64,000 nucleotides of DNA from Pedobacter planticolens (GTDB lineage: Bacteria; Bacteroidota; Bacteroidia; Sphingobacteriales; Sphingobacteriaceae): contig NZ_WNXD01000001.1 of the NCBI RefSeq assembly GCF_014172375.1, forward strand, positions 248,001 through 312,000, written 5' to 3'. A program made the translations under genes and the position numbers. Positions 54,797 through 63,919 of the stretch are shown here, piece after piece; position 1 is the stretch's first letter, and the number at the start of each line of letters is the position of its first letter. The notes under the pieces are model-generated. The model was given only the letters and a program-made list of their open reading frames with translations. It did no database searches and was not told where the DNA came from.

Positions 54797-55902
54797 TGGG
54801 TTTTGTAATTAGTAAAGAATTGTTTGATAATTGTACAAATTTTACTTATTTCTTTAGTGCTAAGTGAATTAGAAATAGGTAAACTTAATGTTGTATTGTG
54901 AATCAATTCTGAAATTGGGAATGATTGATTAATAAAATGTGTTTGATAACCAACTTGTTGATGAGCAGGAATTGGATAATGAATTTCAGTTTTTACTCCA
55001 TGGGTAAATAGGTATTGCTGGAGTTCATCTCTTTGATTAGTTCTAATGTTGAAAATGTGATGCACATCTTTAATTCCTTCTTGCTTAATTGGTAATATTA
55101 TATTTACATCTTGAAGCTCGTTAAAATAAATATTTGCCAGATTTTTTTTATGCTGATTCGCTTGATTAAGATCTTGCAATTTTATCCTTAAAAATAAAGC
55201 TTGTAATTCATCTAATCGACTATTGATTCCAATGTAATAATTATGATATTTTTTGTGGGAGCCATAATTTCGTAAGGCTTTTAATTTATTTGCAAAATCT
55301 TCATTATCGGTAATTATTGCACCTGCATCACCCAGTGCTCCTAAATTTTTTGTGGGATAAAAACTATACGCACCAAAAACTCCCCAGTTGCCAACCATTT
55401 TGCCATTTACCTTAGCACCATGAGCTTGCGCACAATCTTCAACAATTGCTAAGTGAAATTTTTCACCAATTGCCACAATTTTCTCCATCTCACAGGGCTT
55501 ACCATACAAATGTACCACCATAATTGCTTTGGTGTTTTTGGTGATATATTTTGGTATTAAATTCGGGTCTATGTTATAGGTTTCTAGCTTCGGTTCTACT
55601 AAAACAGGTTTTAACCCAGCATTTATAATACTTAAAATAGTGGCAATATAAGTATTGGAAGGAACTATTACTTCAGCACCTTTTGGAAGTTCTAATGCAA
55701 TAAGAGAAAGATAAAGTGCATCTAACCCATTTGCAACACCAATGCAGAATTTGCTACCACAATATTTTGCAAATTCTTCTTCAAAAAGCCTAACCTGGTT
55801 ACCCAAAATGTAATAACCGCTCTCAAGAAAAGAAGTTAGTGCTTTTTTAAACTTAACTTCATAGGGTTGGTTAACTAGCTTTAAATTTTCATATTCAATC
55901 AT
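54790..55902 (-). CDS. Sugar aminotransferase, FdtB/QdtB-like (DegT/DnrJ/EryC1)
   Basis: ATG 55902 starts the family N-terminus MIEYENLKLVNQPYEVKFKK and overlaps the FdtA-like gene by eight bases. The 370-residue PLP enzyme has the ILGNQVRLFEEEFAKYCGSK start, HLYGKPCEMEKIVAIGEKFH, LAIVEDCAQAHGAKVNGK and the PLP lysine Lys185 in SFYPTKNLGALGDAGAI. Next to FdtA it should convert a dTDP-3-keto-6-deoxyhexose into a 3-amino-3,6-dideoxyhexose (Fuc3N or Qui3N). Confidence 0.9.
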   Translation of the reverse strand: MIEYENLKLVNQPYEVKFKKALTSFLESGYYILGNQVRLFEEEFAKYCGSKFCIGVANGLDALYLSLIALELPKGAEVIVPSNTYIATILSIINAGLKPVLVEPKLETYNIDPNLIPKYITKNTKAIMVVHLYGKPCEMEKIVAIGEKFHLAIVEDCAQAHGAKVNGKMVGNWGVFGAYSFYPTKNLGALGDAGAIITDNEDFANKLKALRNYGSHKKYHNYYIGINSRLDELQALFLRIKLQDLNQANQHKKNLANIYFNELQDVNIILPIKQEGIKDVHHIFNIRTNQRDELQQYLFTHGVKTEIHYPIPAHQQVGYQTHFINQSFPISELIHNTTLSLPISNSLSTKEISKICTIIKQFFTNYKTQC

Positions 55903-56260
55903 ACGGCTCAAAAATATAATCTGAAGGTTCAAAATATTCTGAAGCAAGCACCATTAGTATGGCATCCTCGCTAAACTCATGCATGGTGTGCCAATCTTCT
56001 GGATTGATAATTAAACATTTTGCAGGGTGATCTAACACAAAATTTTCAGATTCGTTACCATTATCGCTAAAAATAGTACACTTGCCTTGGATACAGATTG
56101 CAGCTTGGATAGTATTATGATGTCTATGACCACCTCTTACAGATTTATCTACACCATAGATATAAAATATCCTTTTAATGTCAAAGGGTATTATTTTTTC
56201 AATAACAGTTAGATTCCCCCTAGAATCAGTAAAGGTCTTAAGATTTATTAAAAATGACAT
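55895..56260 (-). CDS. FdtA/QdtA-like dTDP-sugar 3,4-ketoisomerase (cupin)
   Basis: The 121-residue cupin has RIFYIYGVDKSVRGGHRHHN (about 30-49, His45 and His47 as likely catalytic residues) and QAAICIQGKCTIFSDNGNES. Near the end are LIINPEDWHTMHEFSEDAIL and the family tail VLASEYFEPSDYIFEPYD. It isomerises dTDP-4-keto-6-deoxyglucose to the 3-keto sugar for the aminotransferase that follows. FdtA and QdtA differ in product stereochemistry and cannot be told apart here. RmlA/RmlB are not in the window. Confidence 0.9.
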   Translation of the reverse strand: MSFLINLKTFTDSRGNLTVIEKIIPFDIKRIFYIYGVDKSVRGGHRHHNTIQAAICIQGKCTIFSDNGNESENFVLDHPAKCLIINPEDWHTMHEFSEDAILMVLASEYFEPSDYIFEPYD

Positions 56261-57281
56261 TTAGTTTTCTCATAAAATAATTATAAACTCTTTTGATAAA
56301 TTTAATATCAAAAAATAAAATCTGATTAAATATAATTAGTGCACCTATTTCACTCTCCCATATTCTAGACCATAATATTACTTTAGGGGATGCATCATTG
56401 AGCCTCAAAATTTGATTGTCGTTTACGCGATTCAGCTTAATATTAATACTATTTAAATTTTTAAGATAGATACGGTATAGTTTCTTTACAGGTTTTGAAA
56501 TCGTTGAAACTCCATAAGCAAGTAATCCATGATTAATAAAGTGTTGATATATTCTTAAATGATGAAAATGGTAATAAATTAAATTACTGCCATTTACGTT
56601 TAAGTTTCCATCAATTGGAGTATCTTTTATATTCCAAGGAGCCCTTCCACAAGTTTTAAGATCAATATCTCTTACGTTGCTAAAGTCTGATTTCCAACTA
56701 TCGAGGTATTTTTGATCAGCGAAATATTTAGTTTCTGGATCCAAAATATCGTAGCACCAGTTTAAGCATTTATCTTTCCAATCATTTAAAATATTTAATG
56801 AATTTGGAGTATTTGGGAACGATTGAAAACTAACATTATATCGCCCATATTCTATTAAAAATTTTAATCCATCAGAGAAGTCATGTGGCGTAATCAGAAT
56901 ATCATCCTGACCAAATTTTTCAAAAATAGATTTTGGGCTCGAAAAAAAATAGATGTCTGAATCTAATGAGGTAACTCTATTAAATGTAGGGTTAGTTTCT
57001 AGGATATATAATGGTAAAAAAGGGCTTAGTGTAAAATAATATTCAATTTTCGTCCGATTTGATTTCGCTTCGAGGAGTACTGGATATTTTTGTTCTATTT
57101 CATCAATCTGGATTACAATATGTTTATCTTGTTGATTTTGATGAAAGAAATTCTTTGTTTCTTGATCTAATGCTAGTATAAAAAGCTTGTAATCATCTTT
57201 AAGGGTTTTGTCTAACGAATCAATCAGGCATAAACCCCTATTTAAATAGTTGTAGTCAAATAAAGTCGCAAAAATTAGCAT
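56238..57281 (-). CDS. GT8-like glycosyltransferase
   Basis: The 347-residue protein begins MLIFATLFDYNYLNRGLCLI and has the metal-type motif RVTSLDSDIYFFSSPKSIFE in the middle of the GT-A half. The later block YGRYNVSFQSFPNTPNSLNI and CGRAPWNIKDTPIDGNLNVN are conserved in polysaccharide-locus proteins as far as I recall. The DSD and surrounding order resemble GT8/nucleotide-diphospho-sugar transferases, but family placement is uncertain. It overlaps the FdtA-like gene by 23 bases. Confidence 0.75.
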   Translation of the reverse strand: MLIFATLFDYNYLNRGLCLIDSLDKTLKDDYKLFILALDQETKNFFHQNQQDKHIVIQIDEIEQKYPVLLEAKSNRTKIEYYFTLSPFLPLYILETNPTFNRVTSLDSDIYFFSSPKSIFEKFGQDDILITPHDFSDGLKFLIEYGRYNVSFQSFPNTPNSLNILNDWKDKCLNWCYDILDPETKYFADQKYLDSWKSDFSNVRDIDLKTCGRAPWNIKDTPIDGNLNVNGSNLIYYHFHHLRIYQHFINHGLLAYGVSTISKPVKKLYRIYLKNLNSINIKLNRVNDNQILRLNDASPKVILWSRIWESEIGALIIFNQILFFDIKFIKRVYNYFMRKLNVIFNKS

Positions 57282-58102
57282 TAGTTTTTTATGGCCTCAA
57301 TAAATAAAGAATCTGGTTTTCTAGTTTGTCCATTTTTTTGATCTAAATTATAAGTATCCCATTCAGTACAATAGCTATTTGATGCATCTCTAATTATAAT
57401 TTTATCAAAACCAATGCTTTTTAAAATATAATTAAGTGAATATCGATCGTACATCCATTGATGAACCTCTCCTTGTAACCTAAATTTTCCAATTTGACTT
57501 TCAATAACCGCTTGCCTACTTTTTTTAAATGGATTTATCCTACGTAGTGCAGAATAGAAAAGAGATTTTAAGGTTCTTTTACGTGGAGTAGTGTTTTTAG
57601 GGCTTTCTAAAAAATACTGTCTTATTGCCTTACCTTCTTCTCCAATTCGTTCAAAAACAAATTCTTCATTAATTATTGTTTCTTGGAAAAGAAACTTTGC
57701 CATTTCACCCCCACCATGATTCCTAACGGTCTGATCATACATTTCTAGCATAATCCAATCGTAGTTTGCACGAATTTTTTGATTTTCCTCATCTTCAACT
57801 CCTATTTCTAATGTTTGAAGGTAAGTTTTAGCTATTCTTTCTAAATCTGGTATTGCAATTCTGATAATTCCATCTTTCTTTAAAACCCTGTAACATTCTT
57901 TCAAAAACTTTAAACCATCAAGTTTTGTAAAATGCTCGAGCACATGCGAATGATATACCAAATTGAATGTATGATCTGGAAAGGGTATTCCAGCTAATAG
58001 GTTATGTGCGATGACACCCTCACCAGTTGAAACAAAATCTAAATTGGTCCAGACTTTTTCTTGTGAAAAGTGTTGCCCACAGCCTAAATTAAGATATTTC
58101 AT
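57281..58102 (-). CDS. Class I SAM-dependent methyltransferase
   Basis: The 273-residue protein starts with an unusual N-terminal motif KYLNLGCGQHFSQEKVWTNL (residues 2-21, SAM site) and has FNLVYHSHVLEHFTKLDGLK and YRVLKKDGIIRIAIPDLERI in the core. A long C-terminal extension with VHQWMYDRYSLNYILKSIGF and ESQIG-like text follows. This form occurs often in glycan loci next to glycosyltransferases. It overlaps the GT8-like gene by one base (TAATG). Confidence 0.87.
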   Translation of the reverse strand: MKYLNLGCGQHFSQEKVWTNLDFVSTGEGVIAHNLLAGIPFPDHTFNLVYHSHVLEHFTKLDGLKFLKECYRVLKKDGIIRIAIPDLERIAKTYLQTLEIGVEDEENQKIRANYDWIMLEMYDQTVRNHGGGEMAKFLFQETIINEEFVFERIGEEGKAIRQYFLESPKNTTPRKRTLKSLFYSALRRINPFKKSRQAVIESQIGKFRLQGEVHQWMYDRYSLNYILKSIGFDKIIIRDASNSYCTEWDTYNLDQKNGQTRKPDSLFIEAIKN

Positions 58103-58919
58103 TTCTTTTTAGTATTAATCCGTCCCAGTATATTTTTTTTCCATTTAGTACTTGACTGTGCGTATAACCACTATCAAAATAGCCTAGAATATTATATTTA
58201 TCTTGAAAATGTTTAATAAACCTTTCCTTCTCAAAAAACCAACAGGGATAACTTGCATGATAGATATAGTCTGGTACGCGTTGTAAGCAAACCAGATCTT
58301 GGCTATCCTGTGTAAAGGCTGTCCTATCAATAATAATGTAAGGAATATCTAAGCTCAAAAAATATTTAATCCATGTAATTGGATCGGCTAAATATTGGAT
58401 TACACTACTTAATAATAACACATTTGGTTTGTGCTCTTTGAGACATTCTGAAATTGTATAATAAAACTTTAGTTGGTCATTTTCGAATTCTTCTTGACCA
58501 CATTTTACAAAATTTTCTTGCTCTACAATGCACCATTCCAAATTTTTTAGGGGCTCTAAAAAACCCTTATTTTGGAAATAAGAGCTTCCCAAGGAACCCC
58601 CAAAATCAAGTACGCAAAGTTCATTTCCATATTCGATAGCTGCTTTTTGCAAACCTGCCAATAATCCCCAACTGTATTGAATTTCATCGAATAACATCGA
58701 GTCGCGTTCATACACTGCTTCGCCATCACGAACTTTAATCAATGATGATTTGCATTTCTCCAAAATATCTGATGCATTGTATCCTTCAGCATCATTTTCG
58801 GCATCTTGCCAATTCTGATAGAACGTAAACCATACAAATTTTTTTGGTCCAAAAAAGTAATTTTTAACCTTAAAGATTGGCGAAGGAATTATTTTTTTTA
58901 ATACTTTTTTAAGACCCAT
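58089..58919 (-). CDS. TIGR04325-type putative methyltransferase
   Basis: ATG 58919 is preferred to the upstream TTG; it gives MGLKKVLKKIIPSPIFKVKN. The 276-residue protein has GWLAGLQKAAIEYGNELCVL-like text (LLAGLQKAAIEYGNELCVLD), FGGSLGSSYFQNKGFLEPLK and EWCIVEQENFVKCGQEEFEN. It continues with LLLSSVIQYLADPITWIKYF and FVLKRRN-like end. These match the LIC12133 family named TIGR04325, reported as a putative methyltransferase of glycan loci. It overlaps the next methyltransferase by 14 bases. Confidence 0.8.
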   Translation of the reverse strand: MGLKKVLKKIIPSPIFKVKNYFFGPKKFVWFTFYQNWQDAENDAEGYNASDILEKCKSSLIKVRDGEAVYERDSMLFDEIQYSWGLLAGLQKAAIEYGNELCVLDFGGSLGSSYFQNKGFLEPLKNLEWCIVEQENFVKCGQEEFENDQLKFYYTISECLKEHKPNVLLLSSVIQYLADPITWIKYFLSLDIPYIIIDRTAFTQDSQDLVCLQRVPDYIYHASYPCWFFEKERFIKHFQDKYNILGYFDSGYTHSQVLNGKKIYWDGLILKRNEIS

Positions 58920-58920
58920 T

Positions 58921-59880
58921 TTATTTGATGATTGATCTTGCAAACTTTTTAGTGCGATGATAATAACTTCTCAATTTATTTAAGTAAAATGTTTGATCTT
59001 TTTTAATCTTAATTTTATTTCCATAAAAATCGCCCTTGCCTTGGTAACCTAATTTCATTGCTGCATAAACCTCAGGAATTACAATTACTTCAACTTTTTC
59101 AAGTACTATTTTTTCTTCGAGCAGGGGAGGGACAACATTAAAAGAAGCATGGGTTGCATTTTCTATAAACAAATGTTGGGTAACAGCTGGATTTGGATAC
59201 AATGTAAACCAATCGTTTAAAATACAAGTTGCCGTCCATTGTACATCCCAAGCAGAAACCTGATTGTTGGCTTGTGCAATTAAGAGTTCCTCCATTTTGA
59301 AAGCACCATGTCCATTAAATTTTTCGATTAGATTTTTTTCTCTTAACTCTTTCAAAAGTTTATCGGCATCAGGTTCAAAAGAACTCCATCGATTAGCCCA
59401 TGTTGCCCAACCTAAACAATCAGGATATTGGATGAAAAATGTGCTTGGAAATTTATCCCCGCAGGCAAAAAAATTACAACTGCCAATTGAAGATACTTTT
59501 GGTTCGTCTTCGTAAAGATCCAGTGCATCATTAATATAGTTTAGAAAAAATGGAGATAAGTTGAGATCGTCTTCTATCACAATCATTTTCCCATGTTTAT
59601 TTATAACTTCTGTAACGCCTTTTATGATGGATGGTCCACATCCTAAATTTTTTTCGGCCTCAATAAGGTGCACTTCTTTACACCAATTTTTACTTTTAAC
59701 AAATTCTCGAACAGTGGTAATTTTATCCCGTTGCTCATCGGTTGCATCTTCTTTTGCGCCATCAGAATACACATATAAAATGGAATCTTTAGCCAGAGAA
59801 TTCCTTAGCAAAGAATTCAATAGCGTTTGTGTATTGGTTAATCGATTATAAACAAAAAGTACGATTGGTGCTAAAGCCAT
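58921..59880 (-). CDS. GT-A glycosyltransferase
   Basis: The 319-residue protein has APIVLFVYNRLTNTQTLLNS at the N-terminus, LIEAEKNLGCGPSIIKGVTE and the metal site GKMIVIEDDLNLSPFFLNYI. PDCLGWATWANRWSSFEPDA and NQVSAWDVQWTATCILNDWF follow. The order and the EDDL resemble GT2-like and GNT-I-like transferases of bacterial surface glycans. It ends one base before the start of the TIGR04325-type gene, in the same operon. Donor and acceptor are unknown. Confidence 0.83.
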   Translation of the reverse strand: MALAPIVLFVYNRLTNTQTLLNSLLRNSLAKDSILYVYSDGAKEDATDEQRDKITTVREFVKSKNWCKEVHLIEAEKNLGCGPSIIKGVTEVINKHGKMIVIEDDLNLSPFFLNYINDALDLYEDEPKVSSIGSCNFFACGDKFPSTFFIQYPDCLGWATWANRWSSFEPDADKLLKELREKNLIEKFNGHGAFKMEELLIAQANNQVSAWDVQWTATCILNDWFTLYPNPAVTQHLFIENATHASFNVVPPLLEEKIVLEKVEVIVIPEVYAAMKLGYQGKGDFYGNKIKIKKDQTFYLNKLRSYYHRTKKFARSIIK

Positions 59881-59891
59881 TTTATCATTTT

Positions 59892-61133
59892 TTACGTTAA
59901 TCTTGAAGACGCGATAATTGATCCGTGCTGTGGATGATAAGGAATAGTGCGTTCTGGAGTTGGGGGTTCAAAAATTTCAAATCCCAATTGATTATCCACC
60001 CAATCATATACTTCTGATTCACTCACGCCAAGAAGTGCGTATAACGAATAAAGGTCAGGGATTAGATGATCTAAAGAAATCTGACAGCTGTACGCATTTG
60101 CTTTACCATTAAACTGTATAAACTGATCTAGCGATGGATAGGCCTGAAGAATTAATCCACCTAAACTATTTTTAATTCCAAGAGCAATAAAAGCGGGTGC
60201 AGAATTAGATAAACTGTTCACTTCAAATTTCACATTTAAGACTAAATGTGGTTGCTTACCCTCCAATTGGATTTCAATTTTTGTAAAACTTGGGCTATTG
60301 AGTACTGCTGTACGTATCCATGAGCTACTCAAATATTGTGTTTGATTTTTTTGGTAATAATCAACAGCCTTATAAATATCGCCAGAAACGATCATTTTTC
60401 CCTGGTCCAGCACAATTCCTTTGGTACAGAGTTCGGTAATGGCATGCATATTATGACTTACAAAAAGCACCGTTCTCCCTTCACCTTTGCTTACCTCATT
60501 CATTTTGCCCAAACACTTCTTTTGAAACTCTGCATCGCCAACGGCTAATACTTCATCTACAATTAAAATTTCACTTTCTAAATGGGCAGCAACTGCAAAT
60601 GCTAAGCGCACATACATCCCACTACTGTATCTTTTAACTGGAGTATCAATATATCGTTCTATCCCTGCAAATGCTACAATTTCGTCAAATTTTCTTTTAA
60701 TTTCATGTTTTCTCATGCCCAAAATTGCACCATTTAAGAAAATATTTTCTCTGCCTGAAAGCTCTGGATGAAAACCTGTACCTACTTCTAATAAACTTGC
60801 TATGCGACCATAACCTGAAATTTTACCTGACGTTGGAGCAGTAACTTTGCTTAAAATTTTAAGTAAAGTACTTTTTCCTGCCCCATTTCTTCCTATAATA
60901 CCTACTGCATTACCCTGTTCAATTTCGAAATTTAAATCTTTTAAACTCCAAACAATATCACTATTTCCCTTTGTATTTCGATCATTGGTTTCTCCAATTC
61001 GAAGAAATGGGTCTTCTTTGCCCCGTATTCGAGCATACCATCTCTCCAAGTCACGGCTAATTGTTCCTGTTCCAATATCACCTAATTGATAGGCTTTGCT
61101 TAAATTTTCTACTTTTATAGCGATGTTTGACAT
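59892..61133 (-). CDS. Polysaccharide ABC exporter ATPase (Wzt-like)
   Basis: The 413-residue protein has Walker A GIIGRNGAGKSTLLKILSKV (about 78-97), LLEVGTGFHPELSGRENIFL, the signature KRYSSGMYVRLAFAVAAHLE and Walker B EILIVDEVLAVGD with the H-loop SHNMHAI. A further domain of about 130 residues at the C-terminus, mostly beta strands, is the place where Wzt proteins bind the glycan terminus. It pairs with the Wzm-like permease next to it to export a finished polysaccharide to the periplasm. Confidence 0.92.
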   Translation of the reverse strand: MSNIAIKVENLSKAYQLGDIGTGTISRDLERWYARIRGKEDPFLRIGETNDRNTKGNSDIVWSLKDLNFEIEQGNAVGIIGRNGAGKSTLLKILSKVTAPTSGKISGYGRIASLLEVGTGFHPELSGRENIFLNGAILGMRKHEIKRKFDEIVAFAGIERYIDTPVKRYSSGMYVRLAFAVAAHLESEILIVDEVLAVGDAEFQKKCLGKMNEVSKGEGRTVLFVSHNMHAITELCTKGIVLDQGKMIVSGDIYKAVDYYQKNQTQYLSSSWIRTAVLNSPSFTKIEIQLEGKQPHLVLNVKFEVNSLSNSAPAFIALGIKNSLGGLILQAYPSLDQFIQFNGKANAYSCQISLDHLIPDLYSLYALLGVSESEVYDWVDNQLGFEIFEPPTPERTIPYHPQHGSIIASSRLT

Positions 61134-61164
61134 GAGTTGAACTAAGATTGAAAGTTAAAGGCCT

Positions 61165-62034
61165 TTAAACCGTATCAATAAATGTTTTTTCTACTTTATT
61201 AAATACAATAATCCCTATAATTAAAAGAACTGCTGTTACTGAAGTGGCATAGCCTAAACTCGTCCAACTAAAACTCCCTTCGCCTAAAAAGCCATACCTA
61301 AAAGTTTCAATTATTGGAGTCATCGGATTAAATTCAATTACCCAACTATATTTCGGATATTTTTCGATGGCAGATGATAAAGGATAGATTACAGTAGTGG
61401 CATACATTAATAATTGTACTCCAAAACCCACTAAAAAAGCTAAATCCCGGTACTTAGTAGTCATGGCAGAAATAATCATACCTGCACCTAATCCTAAAAG
61501 TGCCATTAAAACAATGATAAATGGGAACAATATAATTGCCCAACTTATGCTAAATTGAGCGCCATTAACATAATAATAAAGTATCATGAGGATAAACAAA
61601 ATCATTTGCACTCCAAAACGAACTAAATTGCTTGCCACAATACTAAGAGGCATAATTAATCGCGGAAAATAAACTTTACCAAAAATTGCCGCATTGTCTT
61701 TAAACACAGTCGATGTTTTAGTTAAACAATCAGCAAAATAATTCCAAGCAGTAATTCCTGCCATGTAAAAGAGTGGCTTTGGCAATCCATCTGTAGATAT
61801 GCCAGCAAGATTACCAAAAATAAAAGTGAAAATTATAGTGGTAAATAAGGGCTGTATAAAAAACCAAAGCGGACCAAGGATAGTTTGTTTATAAAAAGAA
61901 ACAAAATCTCTTCTTACTAATAAGCCTAATAAATCTCTGTATGCCCAAACTTCTTTTAGCTTAAGCTCAAAAAGTTTACTTGATGGAAGAATTTCCCAAT
62001 TTTTTAATGATTTGTTTATTTCGTGATTGACCAA
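61165..62034 (-). CDS. Polysaccharide ABC exporter permease (Wzm-like)
   Basis: The 289-residue ABC-2 family protein has the cytoplasmic start KLKEVWAYRDLLGLLVRRDF, the family block GPLWFFIQPLFTTIIFTFI and six membrane segments. PMTPIIETFRYGFLGEGSF lies between the last two. It works with the Wzt-like ATPase 31 bases downstream. No ATG is available near the N-terminus; TTG 62034 is the start that fits. Confidence 0.92.
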   Translation of the reverse strand: MVNHEINKSLKNWEILPSSKLFELKLKEVWAYRDLLGLLVRRDFVSFYKQTILGPLWFFIQPLFTTIIFTFIFGNLAGISTDGLPKPLFYMAGITAWNYFADCLTKTSTVFKDNAAIFGKVYFPRLIMPLSIVASNLVRFGVQMILFILMILYYYVNGAQFSISWAIILFPFIIVLMALLGLGAGMIISAMTTKYRDLAFLVGFGVQLLMYATTVIYPLSSAIEKYPKYSWVIEFNPMTPIIETFRYGFLGEGSFSWTSLGYATSVTAVLLIIGIIVFNKVEKTFIDTV

Positions 62035-62073
62035 TGTACTGCCATTAATACTAAGTTGCTAAATTTTAACTAT

Positions 62074-62799
62074 TTATTTAAAGTCGCTTAACCTGAAAAA
62101 CACAGTGTTTCCAGTTTTAGCATAAAAATTATAATCTCTTTCAATTAAAAATAAATAAGGTTGCGTTTTTAAAACCTCTATGATATCGGTATCATTAATT
62201 TCTAATAAAATTACTTTAGGCTTAAATTTCCAATCATTAGAGTTTAACACTTGCATTTCAGCCCCTTCTACATCGATAGACATAAAGTCTATTTCCTGGT
62301 CAGGTTTCAAATAAGTATTTAAAACATCTCCAAGACGCATTGATTTAATTTTTTTTGTTTCAAGAAACGTACACCATTCTACTTTTTTATATTCTTCCAT
62401 TACTTCATCAGAAATTGTATTCATAGAGGGTTGATTAAACATATGGAAATTTACGTTACCATTTTTTTCGGAAATCAATAAGCTTAAGTTAATATCTCTA
62501 GGACGTTCTTTATCAAATAGCTCTTTCGCATTTGGATTGGGCTCGATATTAATGCCGTTCCATCCCATATTATAAAATAGTTTTGTGTTTGAAGCATAAC
62601 TTGGATGATGAGCACCAATATCAACAAAAAAACCCGAAATTTTATTTGGGAACAATCGTGTAAGCATAATATCTTCCCCTTCCGCAGAAAAAGAACGAGC
62701 ACTAAAAGCTAGCTTTTTGTGTTCTTCATGAGTATAATACAAATGATCTACTAGTTTTTTTGGTAAAAATTTCAATAAACTTTTAAATATTGACTTCAT
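62074..62799 (-). CDS. FkbM-family methyltransferase
   Basis: The 241-residue protein has the FkbM core: SAEGEDIMLTRLFPNKISGF, then FVDIGAHHPSYASNTKLFYN (SAM site), GINIEPNPNAKELFDKERPR and EIDFMSIDVEGAEMQVLNSN. It lies two bases after the GT4 gene and 39 bases before the permease gene, at the upstream end of the ABC-export module. It probably O-methylates a glycan residue; a methyl cap that ends chain growth is conceivable but not shown. Confidence 0.86.
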   Translation of the reverse strand: MKSIFKSLLKFLPKKLVDHLYYTHEEHKKLAFSARSFSAEGEDIMLTRLFPNKISGFFVDIGAHHPSYASNTKLFYNMGWNGINIEPNPNAKELFDKERPRDINLSLLISEKNGNVNFHMFNQPSMNTISDEVMEEYKKVEWCTFLETKKIKSMRLGDVLNTYLKPDQEIDFMSIDVEGAEMQVLNSNDWKFKPKVILLEINDTDIIEVLKTQPYLFLIERDYNFYAKTGNTVFFRLSDFK

Positions 62800-62800
62800 T

Positions 62801-63919
62801 TTATTGTTGGATTAATTTCCTAATGCTTTCGCGATATTTTTCATAGCTAAATGCCTTTAAAACACTTTTTTGTAAAGCAATTTTTTCTTCGTGATCTAAA
62901 GGAGATTTCAAAAGTTCATTTAATGTTTTTTCAATTTCATTCGAATCATCAGGGTTAACTAATTTACCTAATTCTCCATTTTTTAAGGCATCCACACTAC
63001 CATCTTTATTGCCAGCTACAACGCATAAACCGCTTGCCATTGCTTCAATAAATACAATCCCAAAACCTTCTTTTTTACTTGGCATTACAAAAATATCCGA
63101 CAACAAAAAATGATCGGTAATCTCGGCTTCATCTATAAAACCGATTAATTTAATGTGATCTGCTATTTGATGTTTGATGATTAACTTCTCCAGTCTTAAC
63201 TTTTCTTCTTCGTCAGATTTGCCAGCTATTAAATACACAACTTCAGGATATTTTTTAATTAACTGGGGTAAAATGGAAATAGTATTATCGTAACCCTTAT
63301 ATTTTTCTGAAGATACGACTCTAGAAAGCGACATTAATATCTTTTGATTTGGGTTAAGTCCATATCTTTTTAACAATGGCTCGGGTTTGCTGAAATTTTC
63401 GGGAAAGAAATAAAATGGATCAATACAATTATTAAGTATTTCTATCTTCTCTGCCTTAATTCCATGTATGCTTTTTATCTTTTCTGCTGTAAAATGGCTA
63501 ACGGCAATAATTTTATCTAATCTGTTAAGTGCTTTCAGCTTAGGTTCGGGTAGTTTTCTCCAAATTTCTATCCCATGGGCGATTAAGTAAACCTTAGTCT
63601 TTGGGCTAAATCGTTTAATTAGATAACCCACAGATAATAAGTTAATATGACTTAAAATAATAACATCAGATCTTATGCCTTTTAATAAAGATTTAATCAC
63701 AAAATACTTTCTATGTTCATTAAATCCTTGATACTGTTGCTTTTTTAAATACCTCGAATCGCGTTCAAAATATTTATCGTACATAGAATAAACAGTGGGT
63801 TCAAGCGTATTTTCTTCTCCCAAATCATATAAAGCACGACAAATAGAACGGCATACTTTTTCAATTCCACCAGTAAATCCGAAAACTTTTAAGGTTAAAA
63901 ATAGAACTTTAGGAGGCAT
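62801..63919 (-). CDS. Family 4 glycosyltransferase
   Basis: ATG 63919 begins MPPKVLFLTLKVFGFTGGIE; a TTG seven codons earlier is less likely. The 372-residue GT-B enzyme has KVYLIAHGIEIWRKLPEPKL, the donor-domain start LMSLSRVVSSEKYKGYDNTI and the E-x7-E site KEGFGIVFIEAMASGLCVVA. It is the most upstream gene of the locus in the window. The remaining 81 bases to the window edge show no coding frame, so the promoter or another gene may lie beyond. Confidence 0.92.
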   Translation of the reverse strand: MPPKVLFLTLKVFGFTGGIEKVCRSICRALYDLGEENTLEPTVYSMYDKYFERDSRYLKKQQYQGFNEHRKYFVIKSLLKGIRSDVIILSHINLLSVGYLIKRFSPKTKVYLIAHGIEIWRKLPEPKLKALNRLDKIIAVSHFTAEKIKSIHGIKAEKIEILNNCIDPFYFFPENFSKPEPLLKRYGLNPNQKILMSLSRVVSSEKYKGYDNTISILPQLIKKYPEVVYLIAGKSDEEEKLRLEKLIIKHQIADHIKLIGFIDEAEITDHFLLSDIFVMPSKKEGFGIVFIEAMASGLCVVAGNKDGSVDALKNGELGKLVNPDDSNEIEKTLNELLKSPLDHEEKIALQKSVLKAFSYEKYRESIRKLIQQ

